A stretch of DNA of 64,000 nucleotides from positions 4,154,001 to 4,218,000 of the forward strand of contig NC_063157.1 of assembly GCF_020921035.1 (NCBI RefSeq), in the 5' to 3' direction. This DNA is from Rhodamnia argentea. Lineage: Eukaryota > Streptophyta > Magnoliopsida > Myrtales > Myrtaceae. A program made the translations under genes and the position numbers. Numbering within the stretch: the stretch's first letter is position 1; each line of letters opens with the position of its first letter. This document shows, one piece after another, positions 10,032-21,833 of the stretch. The notes below the pieces were generated by a model. That model was given only the letters and a program-made list of their open reading frames with translations. It was not told where the DNA came from and did not search any database.

Positions 10032-13007
10032 TTAATCTAATTTGAGGCGAAGGATGTAAGGATAGTGGAGGGAGCCACAGTACAAGTAGTCACCAATCTT
10101 GTTCGCACTAGATATGAATGACAACTGAGGATCATAGTAATGCGCGACCGGTTTTCCCTTCAAGTCGACTTGGAAAACCCCGCCGTTCTTCTCCATTGCC
10201 GGCCGTCTGTTGAATCTCTCCAAGATCGCAGCTCCTTTTCTCATGAATGGGTACTTCAACAACAGTTCGTTAAACATTGAGTTCCCCTGGAAAAAAAAAA
10301 CAGACAAGGAAAGAAAATTTCTTATGTTATGTGGACGGAGATACAGTGCACCAAAGAAGCTCCTCAAATGGAGCATGCATGTTGAAGTTGACGATGATCT
10401 ACTCACGGAGGCGAGGGCAATCCAGTAATGGCCTTCGCCATCGTATCTGATGTTGTCTGGATAACCCGGCAAACGGTCGATGAATGTGTCGGTTTGTCCC
10501 TTTCGCTCGCCATTTATGTAATACCTCCTGCACCTCCTCCTAAAGAACCCAGAAACAAAGAAGAAGAGGAAGACAAACTTGATCTCATCCATACTTTATA
10601 GGTATTTAGGTTGCGAGGATTTTGGCTAAAGAGGTCTTTGTGAACATCACATTGAACTCACATGACAGTTTCGCAGAAGACCACGAAACTTTGGTCGGGA
10701 GAGAGAGCGACGCCATTGGCAAAGTAGAGATCCCGAGCTAGCACTTTAGTTTCTTTGGTTGCCGGGTCATAGCTCAAGAATCTCCCGTGCGGCCGACCCT
10801 CCAGAACGTCCCAGATGACCTCTTCCAAGGTGTACTTGTACGAGGCGTCGGTGAAGTATATCGTCCCGTCAGGGGCCACGTCCGCGGCGTCCGTGAGGTT
10901 GAACTTCACACCTTCCGCCTCATCCGTCAAAAGCTTGACCGTACCATGTTTGCTCACACTCAGCAGCCCCTATGGCAGATGACAGTTTAGATACTAATGC
11001 ATCTTATTCGAATGTTTATTTTTAGGTAGGTATAATGACGCAAATGATGCATAAACTTTGACTTAATATGCAATTTGATTTCAGATTTTTTTATTTATTC
11101 AGTGTGTTGAACTATTGATAACTACTTAATGCAATCCTTTCGTTTGCTTAAAAAAGATCAATCAGAAATTATCTGATGACGCAGATTATTATATGTTTAG
11201 TTGGATTTTTTAAAATAAAAGTCAAGGAAAGGAGAAAGTTTTTAGGAAGTTAACCCATCCCTAATTAAACGAAATTGTGTGCGTGCCTGAAATTTAATTT
11301 TACATTTAATCCACATTTATGTATAGCGAATTCGATTATATAATTTTCACCCAAAAAAAAGTTCAATTATATAATTCTTCCTATGAATTCGAGGGCAAGC
11401 CGTTTTGGGTTGGACAATAAGAGCTCGCATGGCAACTATTCTGTTCTCAAAAACTTATTCTGATTAGAATAGCTTTTTATGATTCCGTTCCCTAGACGGA
11501 TTTTAGAGAATGAGAATACGTTTGATAACTAGCTAAAATTTCTGTTCCTGGAGCGGAAACACGTTTGGTAACTGCTCCAAATTTCTGTTCCCGGGAGCAT
11601 TTAATAGACCTAACCTGGGCTAGTTCATCCATTTAACTTATCTTGTAAATATTACCAAAAAAGTTATAAACATATTGTCATTTTGTTAATTTGGTTATAA
11701 ATATTTTTTTTTCTTGATTCAATCCAAATCTTTTGTAATTGTGTCAATTCAGTTTATCCGATCAATTTTGGTCGGCTGGCGATGATGTAGACACCGGCTG
11801 GCACCGATGGCCCAAAGACATAATATTTTAATTTTTTTCACTTTTATATTCTCTTTTTTCTTTCTTCTTCCTTTTTTTCCCCCTCTTCTTCGTTCAAGCG
11901 AGCCAGAGGTGATGAAGGTTGAGCCTCGCTAGCCCGGATCTAGCGAGGTCAAGGTCGCCCTCGCCAATAGCCGGTTGTCAAATTTGGCCGATTGCCGGTG
12001 GAAGAAGAGGGAAGGAAAAAAAGAAGAAAGGAAAAGAAAAGAAAAAAGAAGAAGTATTAAAATACTAAAATATTATGTTGTTGGATGGTCGACGTCCGTG
12101 TCGATGCCGAATTGATTGGATAGATTGAATTGGCACAATTGCAAAAGATTTAGGATTAAATCGGGCAAAAAAAATTTAAAACTGAATTGGTACAATTGCA
12201 ACAAGTTTGTGATTTTTTTATAATCTTCCCAATTTATCTCTGTATTCGGTTTAGCTATCTTCTTTTGCTGTAGTTAATGATGTTGGAATGTCTTGACCTT
12301 CGGCTCCCAAAAAATTCCTAAGGTAATTCTCCTAAGAAAAACAAAAAAACCAAATTAAACACTTTCTTGGGTTTCTATTTTTGCCTCAGTAAAATTGGAT
12401 GGACCATGTTAAGCAATGCTTTAAGATCTCGTTAAATATAATATATAATAGATATTTTCGATTATCAAAGCAGATTATATATAGTTGCTTAAAAAGTATT
12501 AGCATACTAAAACCGGGGTTATCTAATTGTTTAATAATTTCACAAACATAGACGGTTGATACTAACCTTGTAGGCGTCGCATACAGTGACCTCCCCGTCG
12601 AGTCCGAGCGCGAGGCCGAGCGGCCTCCCGCCGGTGTTGACCCAGTCCTCCACCGTGGAGTCGCCGACTGAGTCGTTCGCCTTGACCCGCTTTACCCACC
12701 CGTCTGCGCAGCCCACGTAGATGAGCCCGGACGCTGAGTCGTAAGCCACGTCCTCGGGCCCTGCCATCCGCCCGGCCCCGACCATCTCTGCACCACGCAA
12801 CATGCGGCCATTCTCTCTAGGGGCAGCAACCGACCCGAGCAGCCCGTGGGTGGGCAGTGGAGCCGGGTCGAAGGGCTCATGTCGGTATAGGATCGTGACT
12901 GCTAGAATTGGAGCCAAGATTGACAGGAGAGTGACTGTGAGCGAGGGCTTTAGCGAGGTTTTGGATGGTGGTGGTGGTGGTGGTGAGTCGGCTCTTGACT
13001 CGGCCAT
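10032..13007 (-). CDS. Strictosidine synthase-like protein (SSL), unit B, four exons, intact
   Basis: Exons right to left: 12567-13007, 10662-10969, 10407-10539 and 10032-10286. All introns are GT-AG, and the 1137 nt encode 378 residues. The N-terminus [20 protein letters not shown] is Pro-rich, then a single membrane segment ([19 protein letters not shown]) leads into the propeller: [98 protein letters not shown]. Exon sizes match the unit A gene apart from one extra codon in exon 1, so the two are recent tandem paralogues. Intron 1 (10970-12566) has grown through insertion of a foldback element and another repeat-like block. The enzymatic role is unknown, because this SSL branch lacks a proven substrate. 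Confidence 0.88.
11640..12240. repeat. Full foldback (long terminal inverted repeat) element in SSL intron 1
   Basis: The left arm begins 'accaaaaaagttataaac' and contains 'gtgtcaattcagtttatcc' and 'aattttggtcggc'. The right arm, read on the other strand, begins 'gaagattataaaaaaatcac' and contains 'gtgccaattcaatctatcc'. The arms are each roughly 200 bases and enclose a purine/pyrimidine-asymmetric core with 'gcctcgctagcccggatctagcgagg'. No transposase is present. The structure fits a non-autonomous DNA element with long TIRs (Mutator-like or foldback); the superfamily is inferred only. The preceding block at about 11400-11640 ('ctcgcatggcaactattctgttctc') also looks mobile. Confidence 0.6.
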
Positions 13008-13604
13008 GCTGGCGGCGATGACGAGAAGTTGGCGGTGAGCCGGTTCTTGGCTCGTCGCCTTTCTTCAATTCAGTTCAGAGGCAAGGTGAAGTTTTTTCGT
13101 CAACGCAAATGGGGCAACACATCTACAATTTGATTGCATTGTCATTACCGTACATGTCTCTGTCGACCCTCGAAAACATAAAAGCTTTTGACATATGAAT
13201 AATCACAACCCATTCCCGTTTACAACTTTTCCGGAACGGATCTTAGCTTATATTTCGAAACGGATCTTGGACTTTGTGCTTTTGTTGGGCTCAGAATTGT
13301 ACCAATCGCATTTGCTTCGAAACCTTAACATCTGCTCCAACCACCGTCGGCTTCGTGACTTTGTCATGCGTTACCCTAATGGCCGGCGGATTATTTTAAT
13401 TGAGTGATTGACAGATGAGTGAAGAAGAGCTCACCAACCACATCGATCATGTTTATTGATTGGGGGGAAAAAATACTGTTTTTATTTTGACTATTGTCTT
13501 CACTAATTTTCTAGTATAATTCAAAATATTATGGATCTTCTACGGATAGTTCTCAATATAACTCTAGAAAAAATGTAAAAGACAAATTGATTTACGGAAG
13601 CAAT

Positions 13605-14004
13605 TTATATCTTTTGGATTCGCACACAACGAGCTCGCCATCGTGTCACGTCCACCAGTGTTGTAACCCAGCACTCTACCACCGGGTTGCCTCCCGAGTC
13701 ACTCACCTTGGCTCGCTCTGTCCGCCCGTCTTCGCACCCGACATGATCTGTTTGCGACACGGGGTCACGTGCGACATTTTCAGGACCGAACATGTGCAGC
13801 GCCCCAACCATCATCGCGTCACGCAGCATGTTATTGTTCTCTGTTGGAGCGGCGACGACCGATCCTGTCATTGGCGCCTGGTCAAAGGACTCATGTGGGT
13901 ATAGAACCAAGGCTGCTAAAATGGGAGCCAAGATTGATAGAGAGTGAGTCGGGGCCTTCAGCGAGCTTCTTCGCTTCTAGGTGAGTCGGTTCTTGACTCG
14001 GACA
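13605..14004 (-). pseudogene. Relic of an SSL first exon (unit B, extra copy)
   Basis: Read on the minus strand this is a decayed SSL exon 1. It contains MAPILAALVLYPHESFDQAP (compare [20 protein letters not shown]), AAPTENNNMLRDAMMVGALH, and FGPENVARDPVSQTDHVGCE in place of [20 protein letters not shown]. The start codon position carries GTG instead of ATG, and the frame is interrupted in the Pro-rich start. No exons 2-4 accompany it, since the intact gene at 10032-13007 has its own exon 1 about 600 bases away. It is therefore left over from a second SSL copy that was otherwise deleted. A related relic lies at 23800-23920. Confidence 0.7.
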
Positions 14005-14503
14005 CAGGGCGGTGCAGACGGAAGAGTTTAACTTTCATCGGACATGGATGCGATGAGGAGGTTTGACCGACTCAGCGTCGGACAAAGCCGATGTTCCGGA
14101 GTGACCGCAGTGTTTCGTGCGACCCTTTGTTCTCCATTCTCAGCTGCCACAATTGTCCCTCGCAAGAGCCGTGTCTGCTCTACGATCCAATTGGTGATAC
14201 TCGTTTGGTTCTTGACTCATGAGCAAAGCTGTCCACCGGTGGCATCGTATTTAACATCAAAGGCTACCATCATTTGCGCTAGATTGAAACCGTACTAGCA
14301 CACAGAAGATGTACTCTGCAATACATGATTTCTACACCACGACTATTCCTTCTCTGAATTCTTCGGACTCATATTTGCAACCGGATATCGATCTAGATTT
14401 GCGAAATTTGGACACAAATGCTAATCTTGGGTTTTCCTCAATTAGCCGAGAAAACAAAAGAGCGAAGACAAGGAGATCCTTAGGATTTGTCACTCCAAAA
14501 GTA
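14005..14503. other. Left part of an unexplained module shared with unit C
   Basis: Paralogous to about 23921-24385. Both copies carry, on the minus strand, a run that can be read as MMVAFDVK...GGQLCS, VKNQTS.TNWI.EQTRLLR, a Glu/Asn-rich stretch and TPEHRLC. Here the run has an internal stop after QLCS. I do not recognise a protein family. The module is cut by the copia insertion at 14509 and resumes at 19759. It lies directly upstream of the SSL exon-1 relic in both units. Confidence 0.45.
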
Positions 14504-14508
14504 GATCC

Positions 14509-14943
14509 TATTGAAAATATCACCGCCTACTCTAGAATTCAATAGCGTGACTCTTCGATAGATTTTTCGGTTTCCGATGGACGTCTATCGACGCGCGTGT
14601 TTTGTGTCATTATTGCTTTGTAGTCTTTTAAGAGTCATTATTTGTTGTGTGTCTCGAGAGTCTTTTAGTATTCTGATGTGTAATTATTGTTATGTATCTA
14701 GTCGGGTTTTTTCATGTACCTAGGGTATGTCGGGAGTCATGTTTCTAAGCCTATATAAAGGCGAGTCTTGTAATCGTTTCTACAAGGTGAAAGTAAGGTG
14801 AAAGTAAGGTGAATATAGAAAATTATAGAGTCCATCCATCTCCTCCCTTGAACACTTCACTCGTGTGAAGAGAACCTTTCACCTTCGATAGTCTTCGATC
14901 ATCTTGAGGATCGAGACGTGCTTCGCAACTCAGAGTTTCAACA
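14509..14943 (+). repeat. Left LTR of the copia fossil (435 bp)
   Basis: Starts TATTGAAAATATC and ends GAGTTTCAACA, so its ends are inverted repeats of each other (TTGAAA/TTTCAA). A TATA-like 'ctatataaag' occurs about 240 bases in, then a tandem 'aaggtgaaagt' motif. It is near-identical to 19319-19753. Confidence 0.92.
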
Positions 14944-14945
14944 TT

Positions 14946-14960
14946 TGGTATCAAAGCCAG
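14946..14960 (+). other. Primer-binding site of the copia fossil
   Basis: TGGTATCAAAGCCAG begins two bases after the left LTR. It matches the plant initiator-Met tRNA-type primer site (TGGTATCAGAGC) closely, as is usual for Ty1/copia elements. Confidence 0.8.
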
Positions 14961-17900
14961 GTTATCGGGGACCGTGAATCAAATCTTCCGGAGCGTGGTT
15001 CGTGAAGACGGTGGTCGGCGACCATTGCTCAAGTGTAAGCGGTCAAGGACCGGAGTACGTTGAAGTTCTCACGGAGTACGATCGGGGACTGTGATCAATT
15101 GATTGGGACCAAGCCGGGTACTTTTCTCCAATCGGATGGCGGACGTATCAAGTTCGACGAATGGTATTGAGAAGCTGAACAATTCCAATTATAATAATTG
15201 GAGTACCCGCATGCAGTTTTATTTGCAGAGTCAAGATTTGTGGGATATCGTTGGCGGCAGCAACACCACGGCACCCACAAACGATGGTGATCTGAGGAGA
15301 TGGAACATCAAAGCGGGTAAGGCTCTTTACGCTCTTGTTGTGACCGTTGAAGATGACCTGTTGCAGCATATAAAGAGTGTGCAGACTCCCAAGGAGGCAT
15401 GGGATAACTTGGCTGCGTTATTCGCGAGGTCGAATGATGCCGAGTTGCAAAGGTTGGAGAACGGACTGTTGTCGATGTCACAGCAAAATATGACGGTGAG
15501 TCAGTATTTCTCCAAAGTTAAGTCTATTTGTGACGAAATTTCGAAGCTAGATCCGAATAATGCTATCTCTGAAACGAGAATGAGAAGGATTATTATTCAC
15601 GGGTTAAAGCCGGAGTATAATGGTATTGTTATGGCTACTCGTGGATGGGCAACTCAACCGACGTTGATCGAACTGGAGAATATTTTGGCCAACCAAGAAA
15701 CTTTAGATAATCAAATGTCTAAGGTTTCGATGAAGGGAGATGAGAGTGCCCTCTACGGTGATAAAAGAGGGTTCAAGGGCCAAAGGAGAATCGGTGCTGA
15801 CAATAGAGATGACAATCCGGGAAAAAGTCATGTCGAAAGGCAAAAGCAGCCAGCTCGTGGAGAATGGAAAAAGCATCCTGGAGAGACGAGCCTTCGATCG
15901 GGAGGAGCTTGGCGTAATCGTTATGGGAATGACAAAATGCGTAGTGAACGATGTTACATCTATGGCAAAGAAGGTCATTTTGCCAGAGATTGTCGAATAA
16001 AGAGAGTTGAAGGAAATGTCACGGCTTCATCGAAGAGGAGTGATTGCGATGACAATGTGGAATGGGATTTTCATGCGTCTGTCGCAACGGAGGTGCAAGA
16101 CGAGCTCGCCGCTTCGTCCATTGCCGAGTTGAACCATTCGATGGCTTTAATCACTATAAGTGATAAGTCGATTAATTATGATGTTAATTGGATTGTTGAT
16201 TCGGGGTATTCGAATCACATGACCGGAGATCAAGGCAAGCTGTCGAATACGCTTGATTATACCGGTGGACGTGTAGTTATTACACCGGACGGCTCGAGGT
16301 TGCTAATTTCTCATATTGGTGAGATGGTGATAACTCCTCGATTCAATTCACAACATGCTGAATTGAAAAATGTGTATCATGTGCTGGGGATGAAGAAAAA
16401 TTTATTGTCCGTGTCCCAGCTCACGGACTCGGGTAATTATGTTATATTCCGTTCACAAGATGTTAAGGTGTACCGAAGTGTGAAGCCCACTAGTCGACCA
16501 ATCATGGAGGGACGTTGACTAGAATCCGTTTACGTGATGTCCGCTCAAACGGCATACGTAAACAAAACCCGGAGGAATGATACACCCGATTTGTGGCATG
16601 CGCGGCTTGGGCATATAAGTTATCACAAGTTGAAAGTGATAATGCAGAAAAATATGCTGAAGGGCCTTCCCCAATTGGAAGTTCAAGAAAATGTGGTTTG
16701 TGCCGGATGCCAATATGGAAAGGCACACCAGCTTCCTTACGAGGAATCATCGTTCAAAGCTCGTACGCCTCTCGAGTTCATTCACTCGGATGTGTTTGGT
16801 CCAGTGAAGCAATCGTCTATTGGTGGATCAAAGCATATGATCACATTTATCGATGACTTCTCCGGGTATGTTTGGGTTGATTTTATGAAAGATAAATTTG
16901 AGGCATTTATCAAATTTAAGGAGTTTAAGGAGAAGGTAGAAAGTGAAGTGGGCAAGAAGATTCTTTGCCTTCGTGCTGATAACGGGGGAGAATATACTTC
17001 TAATGAATTCACGAAGTATTTGCGAGAATGCAAGATACGTCGACAGTTTACTTGTCCGTATACGCCACAACAAAATGGAGTTGCCGAAAGAAAGAATCGG
17101 CATCTAGCAGAGACATGAAGGAGCATGCTACATGCGAAGAATGTTTCACCAAGATTTTGGGCTGAGTGTATGAAGACAACGGCTCATGTGATTAACAGAT
17201 TACCACAAGCAAGGCTCGGCTTCGTTTCACCATATGAGAGGTTATGGAAGTGCAAGCCTGTGGTAAGTCACTTCAGAGTTTTTGGATGTGTATGTTATGC
17301 ATTTGTGCCGTAACACCTTCGCAGCAAATTCGACAAGAAGGCGGTTTGATGTATTTTCGTGAGTTATGATGATCAACGAAAAGGGTGGAAGTGCTGTGAT
17401 CCTACAACGGGGATGTGCTATATTTCGAGAAATGTGGTGTTCGACGAATTGTCGTCATGGTGGTCACCTCAAGCCGTCGAAGTGCCAGATTCACAGCATA
17501 TCGAAGAAGAGTTTCAAGAAAGGCTAAGAGAATTCGATGAGGATAAGCCTATCGAAAGAGATGTCGAAAAGGATGTCGAAGCACGGTTACAAGGTTCGAC
17601 AAGTTCATCCGGTGAGCATCAAATAGTAACTGAAGAATTTCGACCAAGTCAGGTAGAGGAATCTGAAGAAGAGGAGCCTCGACTTCGGAGATCACGGAGG
17701 TAGAGGAGGCCAAACCCCAAGTATGCCAATGCAGCGTTGACTGAAGATGTTGGCGCAGTGGAGCTGTCGACATATGAGGAAGCATCAAAGGATGTAGAGT
17801 GGAGGAAAGCCATGGAGGAAGAGATCCTCGCACTAAAGAAGAATGAGACGTGGGACTTGGTGCCGAAACCCGAAGAGGTACGTCCTATATCTTGCAAATG

Positions 17901-19318
17901 GGTTTATAAATTGAAAACTCGACCAAATGGGTCGATAGAGAGATATAAAGCACGTCTAGTCGCTCGAGGTTTCTCGCAAAAATATGGCGTCGATTATGAA
18001 GAAACCTTTAGCCCGGTGGCCAAAGTTACTACTGTTCGAGTTACGTTAGCACTTGCAGCAAGCAAGTCGTGGAATCCGTGGCAAATGGATGTGAAGAATG
18101 CATTTTTTCATGGAGAGCTTGATCGAGAAATATACATGGAGCAACCGGATGGTTTCAACAGCAAAAATCATCCAGAATATGTCTGCAAGCTAAAGAAAGC
18201 GTTGTATGGCTTGAAGCAAGCCCCGAAAGCATGGTATGGGAAGATCGCAGAATTCTTATTGAGAAGTGGTTACTCCGTAGCCCCCGCAGATTCGAGCTTG
18301 TTCGTGAAGGCGTAAGATGGAAAGATAGCGACCGTGTTGGTTTAGGTGGATGATCTCATCATTACTAGAGATGATGAAGATGAGATATGTCGAATTAGAG
18401 CCAATCTCTCGGTCCGTTTTCGGATGAAGGAGCTTGGAGAGCTGAAGCACTTTCTGGGACTCGAGATTGATCGGACAAAGGAAGGATTATTCCTATGTCA
18501 ACAGAAGTATGCACGAGATCTCTTGGAGAAGTTCGGGATGTTCGATTGCAAGCCTATATCTACTCCGTTGGATGGGAATGCAAAGTCGTATGCAGATGAA
18601 GGTCGAGAGTTAGAAGATTCGACCATGTACGAGCAATTGGTAGGTAGTTTAATTTACCTTACCATAACTCGACCCGATATCGCTTTTGCAGTTGGAGTAG
18701 TAAGTCGGTTTATGGAGAAGCCACGGAAGCCTCACTTGGATGCAGCCAAGCGTATCCCGAGGTATGTAAAGAAGACGTTTGATTTTGGCCTTCAGTACAA
18801 GAAAGTCCCATCGGGTGAGTTGGTCGGTTATTGCGATGCCAACTTTGCTGGAGATCAATACACAAGGCGCTCGACTACCGGATACTCGTTTAACCTTGGG
18901 TCAGCAGTAGTATCCTGGTGCAAAAAAAGACAGCCGACCGTGTCTCTATCGATGACAGAAGTCGAATACAGAGCAAAAGCAATGGCAACTCAAGAGAGTA
19001 CGTGGCTAGTGCGGTTATTGGATGATCTTCATCAATCGATAGATTATTTGACAACATTGTTTTGTGATAATCTGTTTGCTATAAATTTAGTAGAAAATCC
19101 AATTTTTCATGCTAGAACAAAGCATGTGGAAGTACACTACCATTTTCATCGAGAAAAGGTCTTGCAGGGCGAGATCAAAATGGAATACACCAAGACAGGT
19201 GATCAAGTTGCTAATATCTTCACCAAAGGTCTTGGAGCAGCAAAATTCGATGAGTTTAGAACTCAGCTTGGTATGGCCGCGAGATCTGTCCTAAGAGAGA
19301 GTAGTCGGTGAGGGGGAG

Positions 19319-19753
19319 TATTGAAAATATCACCGCATACTCTAGAATTCAATAGCGTGACTCTTCGATAGATTTTTCGATTTCCGATGGACGTCTATCG
19401 ACATGCGTGTTTTGTGTCATTATTGCTTTGTAGTCTTTTAAGAGTCATTATTTGTTGTGTGTCTCGAGAGTCTTTTAGTATTTCGATGTGTAATTATTGC
19501 TATGTATCTAGTCGGGTTTTTTCATGTACCTAGGGTATGTCAAGAGTCATGTTTCTAAGCCTATATAAAGGCGAGTCGTGTAATCGTTTCTGCAAGGTGA
19601 AAATAAGGTGAAAGTAAGGTGAATATAGAAAATTATAGAGTCCATCCATCTCCTTCCTTGAACACTTCACTCGTGTGAAGAGAACCTTTCACCTTCGATA
19701 ATCTTCGATCATCTTGAGGATCGAGACGTGCTTCGCAACTCCGAGTTTCAACG
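19319..19753 (+). repeat. Right LTR of the copia fossil (435 bp)
   Basis: Same length as the left LTR and about 96% identical by eye. It is preceded by the purine tract GGTGAGGGGGA (about 19308-19318) and followed by the second GATCC (19754-19758). Confidence 0.92.
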
Positions 19754-19758
19754 GATCC

Positions 19759-20756
19759 CAGCACCAAATCTTTCTATCCACGACAATTCTAACGTATATT
19801 CGCAGAAGATATAGCATCTAATTCGCACGGACCTCCAAAGCTCGTTTTCGCGCACGACAATAGCAGATGAGGATGACAATCCAGGGAGAGAATTTAGACA
19901 TAAATATAGAGGCCTTATCGTTACCGATGTTATTGCACTCTATTTCAAATGCTGCAAAAGGAGTGGCGAACTCCTCCGGTACGATGAGTTGACCGCAAGA
20001 ACTATATGCAAACTATACACGAGCCACACATAGTGTGAATGGTGGTGCGAAAATAAGGATACTTCGGGATCTTTATTTGAAATTTTCCCTCTTGCTTTTT
20101 GTACAGCTAAGAGGAGTCCAACTTTGAACCAAAAACTCTCGACTCCGACTTCGAGTCGGCCAAAATCGGTGGAAGAAGGAAATTCAATATGGACACTACT
20201 TGTCTTCAAGATGCAAGTCGGAAGTCTTCTTGTCGAACTTCAATACTTCTACTCTAACGCGGAAATGCAAAAACGACTTCAACACCGAAGCAATGCCCAT
20301 GTTCTACGATACAAGCTCTTGAGGATTACAATACATATACATGCATATATACGTATATTTATATTTATACTATTTCTAACGGCATGAGATAAATTGACTT
20401 ATATTGAATTTCAAAAACACTCCAGCTATTGTACTAGGGGATTAGTAAACCATGTCTGTCGGCGTCTCGGCAATCCAGTCCGTAACTTGACTTGCATATC
20501 TCAAACGGTGGGCTTGACAGCACATTTTTCGAAATGGGCCATCTCCAATTTGCAGGCCTCGATAAGGGCCTCCTCCTCTTTCTCAGGTTCAAGCCATCCG
20601 ACTCCAAAATTAAGTTCAGAGAAGACTTGGGCCGTAGATACCTGCATCCCTCCAAGGAGAGCTAGGGTTTCAATTTGTCCAGCCGTGGGAAACCCGAACC
20701 CTCTTCTTCTTCCCGCAACATCTGCGGTTGCTTGCGCGAAAAACGTAGGAGCTCAC
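19759..20756. other. Right part of the shared module and upstream region of the unit C F-box gene
   Basis: From 19759 to about 20050 the sequence resumes the module split by the retroelement. It matches about 24390-24610 ('aatctttctat.cacgacaatt', 'agatgaggatgacaatccagggagagaa', 'ggaatggcgaactc'-like text). About 20150-20330 matches 7085-7290, the block before the unit B F-box gene. About 20500-20756 matches 7690-7876, the likely F-box 5' leader. The frame of the F-box gene is open upstream as far as 20394, but nothing there resembles a domain. Confidence 0.5.
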
Positions 20757-21833
20757 ATGGAGGGAACCAGGAGACGTCCATGGTCCGATCTCCAGCCGGA
20801 GCTTCTCTCCATGATCGGCTGTCGGCTCCACACTCGCATGGACGTCCTCCGGTTCCGCAGCGTCTGCTCTTCGTTCCGCTCCTCCATCCCCACGCTTCGC
20901 CGCGACGCTTCGCGATTCCCTTTCAGAATCCCTCGCTCGCGGAGGCCCGACCACTTCCTCAGCGAGAGCACGGTCTACGCTCTCGAGACGGCGGACGGAG
21001 CCGCCTCCGGTCGCGCTCGATGGCTGCTGAGGCTCGAGGAGTCGGAGCGCGGGTACATTCGGATCCTCAGCCTCTTCTCGCGGCGGCGGATGGCGTCCTT
21101 GCCCCGCGAGCTCCCACCGGTACTCGATTGTCTCCAATTCCGAATCATTGAAATCTGTAGAGAATACACGCTCGAATATGACGGTAGAACTGGAGAAGGT
21201 TTGGAGAAAGTAGTGGTGCATCCATATTGTGTAAGGGCTGATCAACATCAGTGTTTGGTTTATTTCATTGATGTGGTAGGGCAATTATGTTATTGGAAGT
21301 ATGGGGATGAGAATTGGAGTCATTTAGGCGGGGGTTATGACGACATTGTAGTCTACCAAGGCAAAGTCTGCGTCACCGATCAGTTTGGGTCGGTTTCGTG
21401 GATCGATTCATCTTTCAAACTTCAAAAGTTCTCGTTGTCAATCGACGCCGGCAGCTGTCGTTGCCATCGCCGCCACAGGAAACGTTTGGTGATCTCAAGT
21501 GGTGATCTTTATGCAGTGGACGAATGCATTAGACATGGCGGGGCGCGTCATTTTAGAGCCTACAGATTGGATCGAGAATGTTGGAGATGGAAGGAGGTGA
21601 GAAGCTTGGGCAATTCGGCTTTCTTCCTCGGCAACGGCCGGTCGTTTGCGGTCCCGGCGACCGAGATCGACGGGTGCGAAGGGGACTGCATCTACTACGT
21701 GGAGAATGCCTCTTCCTATTCTTCCTATTTCTGGGAAGATGTAAAGGCGTTCAGCTTGACGGATCGTGGCCACAAGGACGTGGATTTCTGGTTTATTTCG
21801 TTGATGAAGAGAGGGGCAATTACTCTAGAATGA
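20757..21833 (+). CDS. F-box/DUF295 (SKIP23-like) protein, unit C
   Basis: A single-exon gene of 358 residues starting MEGTRRRPWSDLQPELLSMI. I chose this ATG because the paralogues begin at the same point, although the frame stays open further upstream. The F-box is residues about 8-48 (PELLSMIG, RMDVLRFRSVCSSFRSSI). The middle carries YWKYGDENWSHLGGGYDDIV and YQGKVCVTDQFGSVSWIDSS. The C-terminal DUF295 region has YRLDRECWRWKEVRSLGNSA and GDCIYYVENA. The product is probably an SCF substrate adaptor with an unknown target. The last about 20 residues (after HKDVDFW) do not match the sister genes and look like a late two-base slip that moved the stop downstream. It sits opposite in strand to the SSL pseudogene that follows. 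Confidence 0.85.
   Translation: MEGTRRRPWSDLQPELLSMIGCRLHTRMDVLRFRSVCSSFRSSIPTLRRDASRFPFRIPRSRRPDHFLSESTVYALETADGAASGRARWLLRLEESERGYIRILSLFSRRRMASLPRELPPVLDCLQFRIIEICREYTLEYDGRTGEGLEKVVVHPYCVRADQHQCLVYFIDVVGQLCYWKYGDENWSHLGGGYDDIVVYQGKVCVTDQFGSVSWIDSSFKLQKFSLSIDAGSCRCHRRHRKRLVISSGDLYAVDECIRHGGARHFRAYRLDRECWRWKEVRSLGNSAFFLGNGRSFAVPATEIDGCEGDCIYYVENASSYSSYFWEDVKAFSLTDRGHKDVDFWFISLMKRGAITLE

Larger units (their letters stand above)
14504..19758 (+). mobile_element. Ty1/copia LTR retrotransposon fossil with target-site duplication
   Basis: The element runs 14509-19753 and is flanked on each side by the 5-bp duplication GATCC. It has two 435-bp LTRs, a primer-binding site just after the left LTR and a purine tract just before the right one. 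The internal parts follow copia order: gag with a CCHC-type region (about 15.1-16.0 kb), aspartic protease (about 16.2 kb), GAG-pre-integrase and integrase core (about 16.55-17.3 kb), reverse transcriptase (about 17.8-18.7 kb) and RNase H (about 18.8-19.25 kb). The coding part is broken at about five points. By my hand count the two LTRs differ at about 16 of 435 sites (near 3.7%). At commonly used plant rates this would mean an insertion on the order of a million years or more ago, older if this is a slow-evolving tree. I did not assign a lineage within copia. Confidence 0.93.

Noticed and set aside
20394-20756. An upstream extension (121 codons) of the unit C F-box protein
   Set aside because: It contains no domain and matches the untranslated 5' flank of the other copies, so I treat it as leader sequence.
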